Shown here piece after piece: positions 32,187-33,893 of a stretch of 33,893 bases of DNA (positions are counted from its first letter, which is position 1; every line of letters starts with the position of its first letter). The stretch spans positions 1-33,893 of the forward strand of contig VBHC01000130.1 in the NCBI GenBank assembly GCA_005889535.1, in the 5' to 3' direction. The DNA comes from Chloroflexota bacterium. GTDB taxonomy: Bacteria; Chloroflexota; Dormibacteria; CF-121. The notes below the pieces were generated by a model, which was given only the letters and a program-made list of their open reading frames with translations, was not told the origin of the DNA and made no database searches. The translations under genes and the position numbers were made by a program.

Positions 32187-33059
32187 CTGCGGATCGTCTT
32201 CGCCGGCACGGCAATGTTTGGCGGTCCGACCCTGAACCAGCTCCGCGAAGCTGGTCACGACGTCGCTCTGGTCATTACCCAGCCCGATCGTCTCGGTGGC
32301 CGGGGCATGCGAATGTTGCAGTCGGCCATCAAGCTGCAAGCCACCGAAATGCATCTGCCAGTTTTTCAACCGGAGCGGATCAGGGCCGAAGAAGCCCAGG
32401 CGCGCATCCGCAAGGTGGGCGCCGATCTCATGGTGGTCGTCGCCTACGGCCAGATCCTTCCGGCCAGCCTGATCACGGCGCCGCGGTTGGGCACTCTCAA
32501 CGTCCACGCATCATTGCTGCCGCGCCACCGGGGGCCAGCCCCCGTCGAGTGGGCGATTTTGAGCGGCGGCACGGAAACGGGCGTGACCATCATGCAGATG
32601 GACGCGGGCGTCGACACCGGACCGATCCTGACCCAGGAGCGAGTCGCGATCGCGCCCGACGAATCGGCGGGCCGGCTCGAAGGCGAGCTGGCGGCGCTGG
32701 GTGGGCGGCTCCTGGTGCGCAGCCTCGAGGACTATGCTGCCGGTCGCATTCGTCCCCTCCCTCAGCCGGCTGAAGGTGCAACCCGCGCGCCGCGCTTGAC
32801 CTCTGAAGATGGGAAGCTTGATCCAACCAGGATGTCGGCTGAGGAGATGGATCGAAGAGTGCGCGCGCTGGGCGAGCGAATCGGCACCTGGATCACCGTA
32901 GGCAGCGTCGAGCTCAAAGTGTTTCGTGGTCATGCCGACGGCCAGGTTGATGAGGGCATCGCGGTGCCGACGACAAACGGCGTCTACGTCGTCGAAGAAG
33001 TCCAGCCCCCGGGTGGCCGCCGGATGAGCGCCGCGGCGTGGCTGAGGGGACGGCGCTGA
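32187..33059 (+). CDS. fmt: Methionyl-tRNA formyltransferase, apparent CTG start
   Basis: Formylates Met-tRNA-fMet with 10-formyl-THF for translation initiation. From CTG 32187 the product is 290 aa and begins (M)RIVFAGTAMFGGPTL, the exact family N-terminus (MRIVFxGT). The first standard start, ATG 32214, would remove this whole first beta strand and its glycine loop; upstream codons back through def contain no ATG, GTG or TTG near the right place. Catalytic region: LNVHASLLPRHRGPAPVEWAI and GVTIMQMDAGVDTGPIL, then QPAEGATRAPRLTSEDG. The C-terminal OB-like domain is somewhat short. The stop overlaps smpB by one base (TGATG). Confidence 0.9.
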   Translation: MRIVFAGTAMFGGPTLNQLREAGHDVALVITQPDRLGGRGMRMLQSAIKLQATEMHLPVFQPERIRAEEAQARIRKVGADLMVVVAYGQILPASLITAPRLGTLNVHASLLPRHRGPAPVEWAILSGGTETGVTIMQMDAGVDTGPILTQERVAIAPDESAGRLEGELAALGGRLLVRSLEDYAAGRIRPLPQPAEGATRAPRLTSEDGKLDPTRMSAEEMDRRVRALGERIGTWITVGSVELKVFRGHADGQVDEGIAVPTTNGVYVVEEVQPPGGRRMSAAAWLRGRR

Positions 33060-33529
33060 TGGGGAAGAAGAAGGCCGACAAGGACGCGACGATCGCCACC
33101 AACCGGGTCGCGTTCCACAACTACTTCATCCTCGAGACGGTCGAGGCGGGCATCCAGCTCGCGGGCACCGAGATCAAGTCGCTGCGCGAGGGCGGCGCCA
33201 ACTTGCGCGAGGGATATGTTCGCTTCGGTGGGGGAGAGGCGTTCCTCGTCAACGTCCATATCAGCCCCTACGAGCGCGGTCACAGCAGCAATCACGAGGC
33301 CAAGCGCGAGCGAAAGCTCCTTCTCCACAAGGCCGAGATCGTCCGGCTCGGCATCACCATCAAGCAGAAAGGACTGACGCTGGTGCCGCTCCGGCTGTAC
33401 TGGGCCCGCAATCGGGTCAAGCTGGAGATCGGCCTGGCCAAGGGAAAGCGTCAGTACGACAAGCGGGAAACGATCGCGGCCAAGGACGCCCGTCGCGAAA
33501 TGGATCGGGCCACGAAAACGCGTCTGTAG
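33059..33529 (+). CDS. smpB: SsrA-binding protein SmpB
   Basis: Binds tmRNA and acts as the missing codon-anticodon half in trans-translation. 156 aa. Starts MGKKKADKDATIATNRVAFHN; contains LETVEAGIQLAGTEIKSLREG, NLREGYVRF, HISPYERG, HEAKRERKLLLHKAEI and LGLAKGKR-type IGLAKGKRQYDKRE, with a basic C-terminal tail (KDARREMDRATKTRL) that becomes helical in the mRNA channel. The frame is open upstream to GTG 33038, but ATG 33059 overlaps the fmt stop and gives the family N-terminus. ssrA begins 55 bases after its stop. Confidence 0.96.
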   Translation: MGKKKADKDATIATNRVAFHNYFILETVEAGIQLAGTEIKSLREGGANLREGYVRFGGGEAFLVNVHISPYERGHSSNHEAKRERKLLLHKAEIVRLGITIKQKGLTLVPLRLYWARNRVKLEIGLAKGKRQYDKRETIAAKDARREMDRATKTRL

Positions 33530-33556
33530 ACGCGATTTGCCACCGTCGGCTCGGGG

Positions 33557-33562
33557 TACAAT
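33557..33562 (+). promoter_or_regulatory. -10 element of the ssrA promoter
   Basis: TACAAT lies about 22 bases before the predicted mature tmRNA 5' end, leaving a short leader for RNase P to remove. A possible -35, TTGCCA at 33537-33542, is only 14 bases away, shorter than normal. Confidence 0.5.
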
Positions 33563-33584
33563 CAATCTGCTCCGACAGGCTGGC

Positions 33585-33893
33585 GGGGGCGCCAGGTCTC
33601 GACGGGGTAGTGGTCTGCAAGATGGCGAGCCGTGTCGCCGAGCACGTAAAAGCGGCAAGGCTATAAACGGCAATCGCGAACTGGCTTACGCTGCGTAAGT
33701 AGCGTAGTCAACCGGGGATTTATCCCCGGCGCCGGCCCGCTCTCGGTCAGCAGGAGCGGCGTCCGGCGTAAACTCCGCTGACTCGCTCCCGGCGGGCGTC
33801 GCGGCCGTCGGGGGGACTCAATACCGCGACTGGCTTGTCCGAATCCGGTCCCACGGGAGTCGGGCAGGTGAGATCCAAAACCGGGACTACGCT
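33585..33893 (+). ncRNA. ssrA: tmRNA (SsrA), 3' end outside window
   Basis: Transfer-messenger RNA that rescues stalled ribosomes and tags their products. The 5' acceptor strand (GGGGGCG from 33585) precedes the conserved GGTCTCGACGGGG. After GTAAAAGCGGCAAG the resume codon is GGC at 33669: it lies the same 23 bases from the GTAAA block as in E. coli. The tag reads GNRELAYAA with stop TAA at 33696-33698. Pseudoknot hairpins follow, including CCGGGG/CCCCGG at about 33714-33731. The window ends at a CGGGACTACGCT region, so roughly 50-60 bases with the T-arm and CCA end are missing. Adjacent to smpB, its protein partner. Confidence 0.94.

Noticed and set aside
30500-32209. 569-codon open frame on the - strand across priA and def
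   Set aside because: Same reasoning: mirrors the codon pattern of real + strand genes and shows no recognisable domain.
1-33893. tRNA genes, CRISPR arrays, insertion sequences, prophage genes
   Set aside because: None seen. The window is a continuous housekeeping region with small gaps and no transposase or integrase-like frames.

Overview
The window is a high-GC bacterial chromosome segment, nearly all coding on the + strand. It carries a full-length dcw (division and cell wall) cluster followed by translation and housekeeping genes, and ends in the smpB-ssrA pair. The gene order, the DUF1290 small basic protein before ftsA, RNase HIII, a type 2 (eukaryote-like) IleRS and a tmRNA tag reading GNRELAYAA point to a Terrabacteria lineage. 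A Chloroflexota or Dormibacterota-like organism is my best guess, but this is inference; nothing in the window names a species.

Layout. (1) 1-4350: 3' part of RNase HIII, an MFS transporter whose 3' end runs into the RNase P RNA gene (rnpB), then an ECF sigma factor overlapping a membrane-anchored seven-repeat beta-propeller protein. (2) 4351-4515: dcw promoter region with a consensus-like sigma-70 promoter, MraZ boxes and an NrdR-box-like site. (3) 4516-18757: mraZ, rsmH, ftsL, ftsI, murF, mraY, murD, ftsW, murG, a MurC/Mpl-like ligase, murB, ddl, ftsQ and the small basic protein gene, mostly joined by 1-4 base overlaps. (4) 18758-21415: palindromic GC-rich repeat, a strong promoter, ftsA, ftsZ and a clear terminator. 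(5) 21416-23633: nrdR with an NrdR box, pgeF, a YggS-type PLP protein, a YggT protein. (6) 23637-32179: ileS (type 2), lspA, rluD, gmk, coaBC, priA, def. (7) 32187-33893: fmt, smpB, ssrA (3' end outside the window).

Function. The dcw genes build UDP-MurNAc-pentapeptide (murB, MurC-like, murD, murF, ddl), move it to lipid I/II (mraY, murG), polymerise and cross-link it at the septum (ftsW, ftsI) and position the divisome (ftsL, ftsQ, ftsA, ftsZ). No murE lies between ftsI and murF, and the murC slot holds a ligase whose N-terminal half looks like Mpl. sepF and divIVA, often found near yggS/yggT, are absent. fmt and def act on the N-terminal formyl-Met, and smpB with ssrA rescues stalled ribosomes.

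The most notable points are: CTG codons as the only sensible starts of lspA and fmt; a priA C-terminus that has changed frame, so that priA runs open into def; the GxHH form of the IleRS HIGH motif; overlap of a transporter reading frame with rnpB; the sigma factor/propeller pair; a palindromic repeat inside the ddl coding sequence; and an NrdR-box-like sequence upstream of mraZ nearly identical to the one at nrdR.
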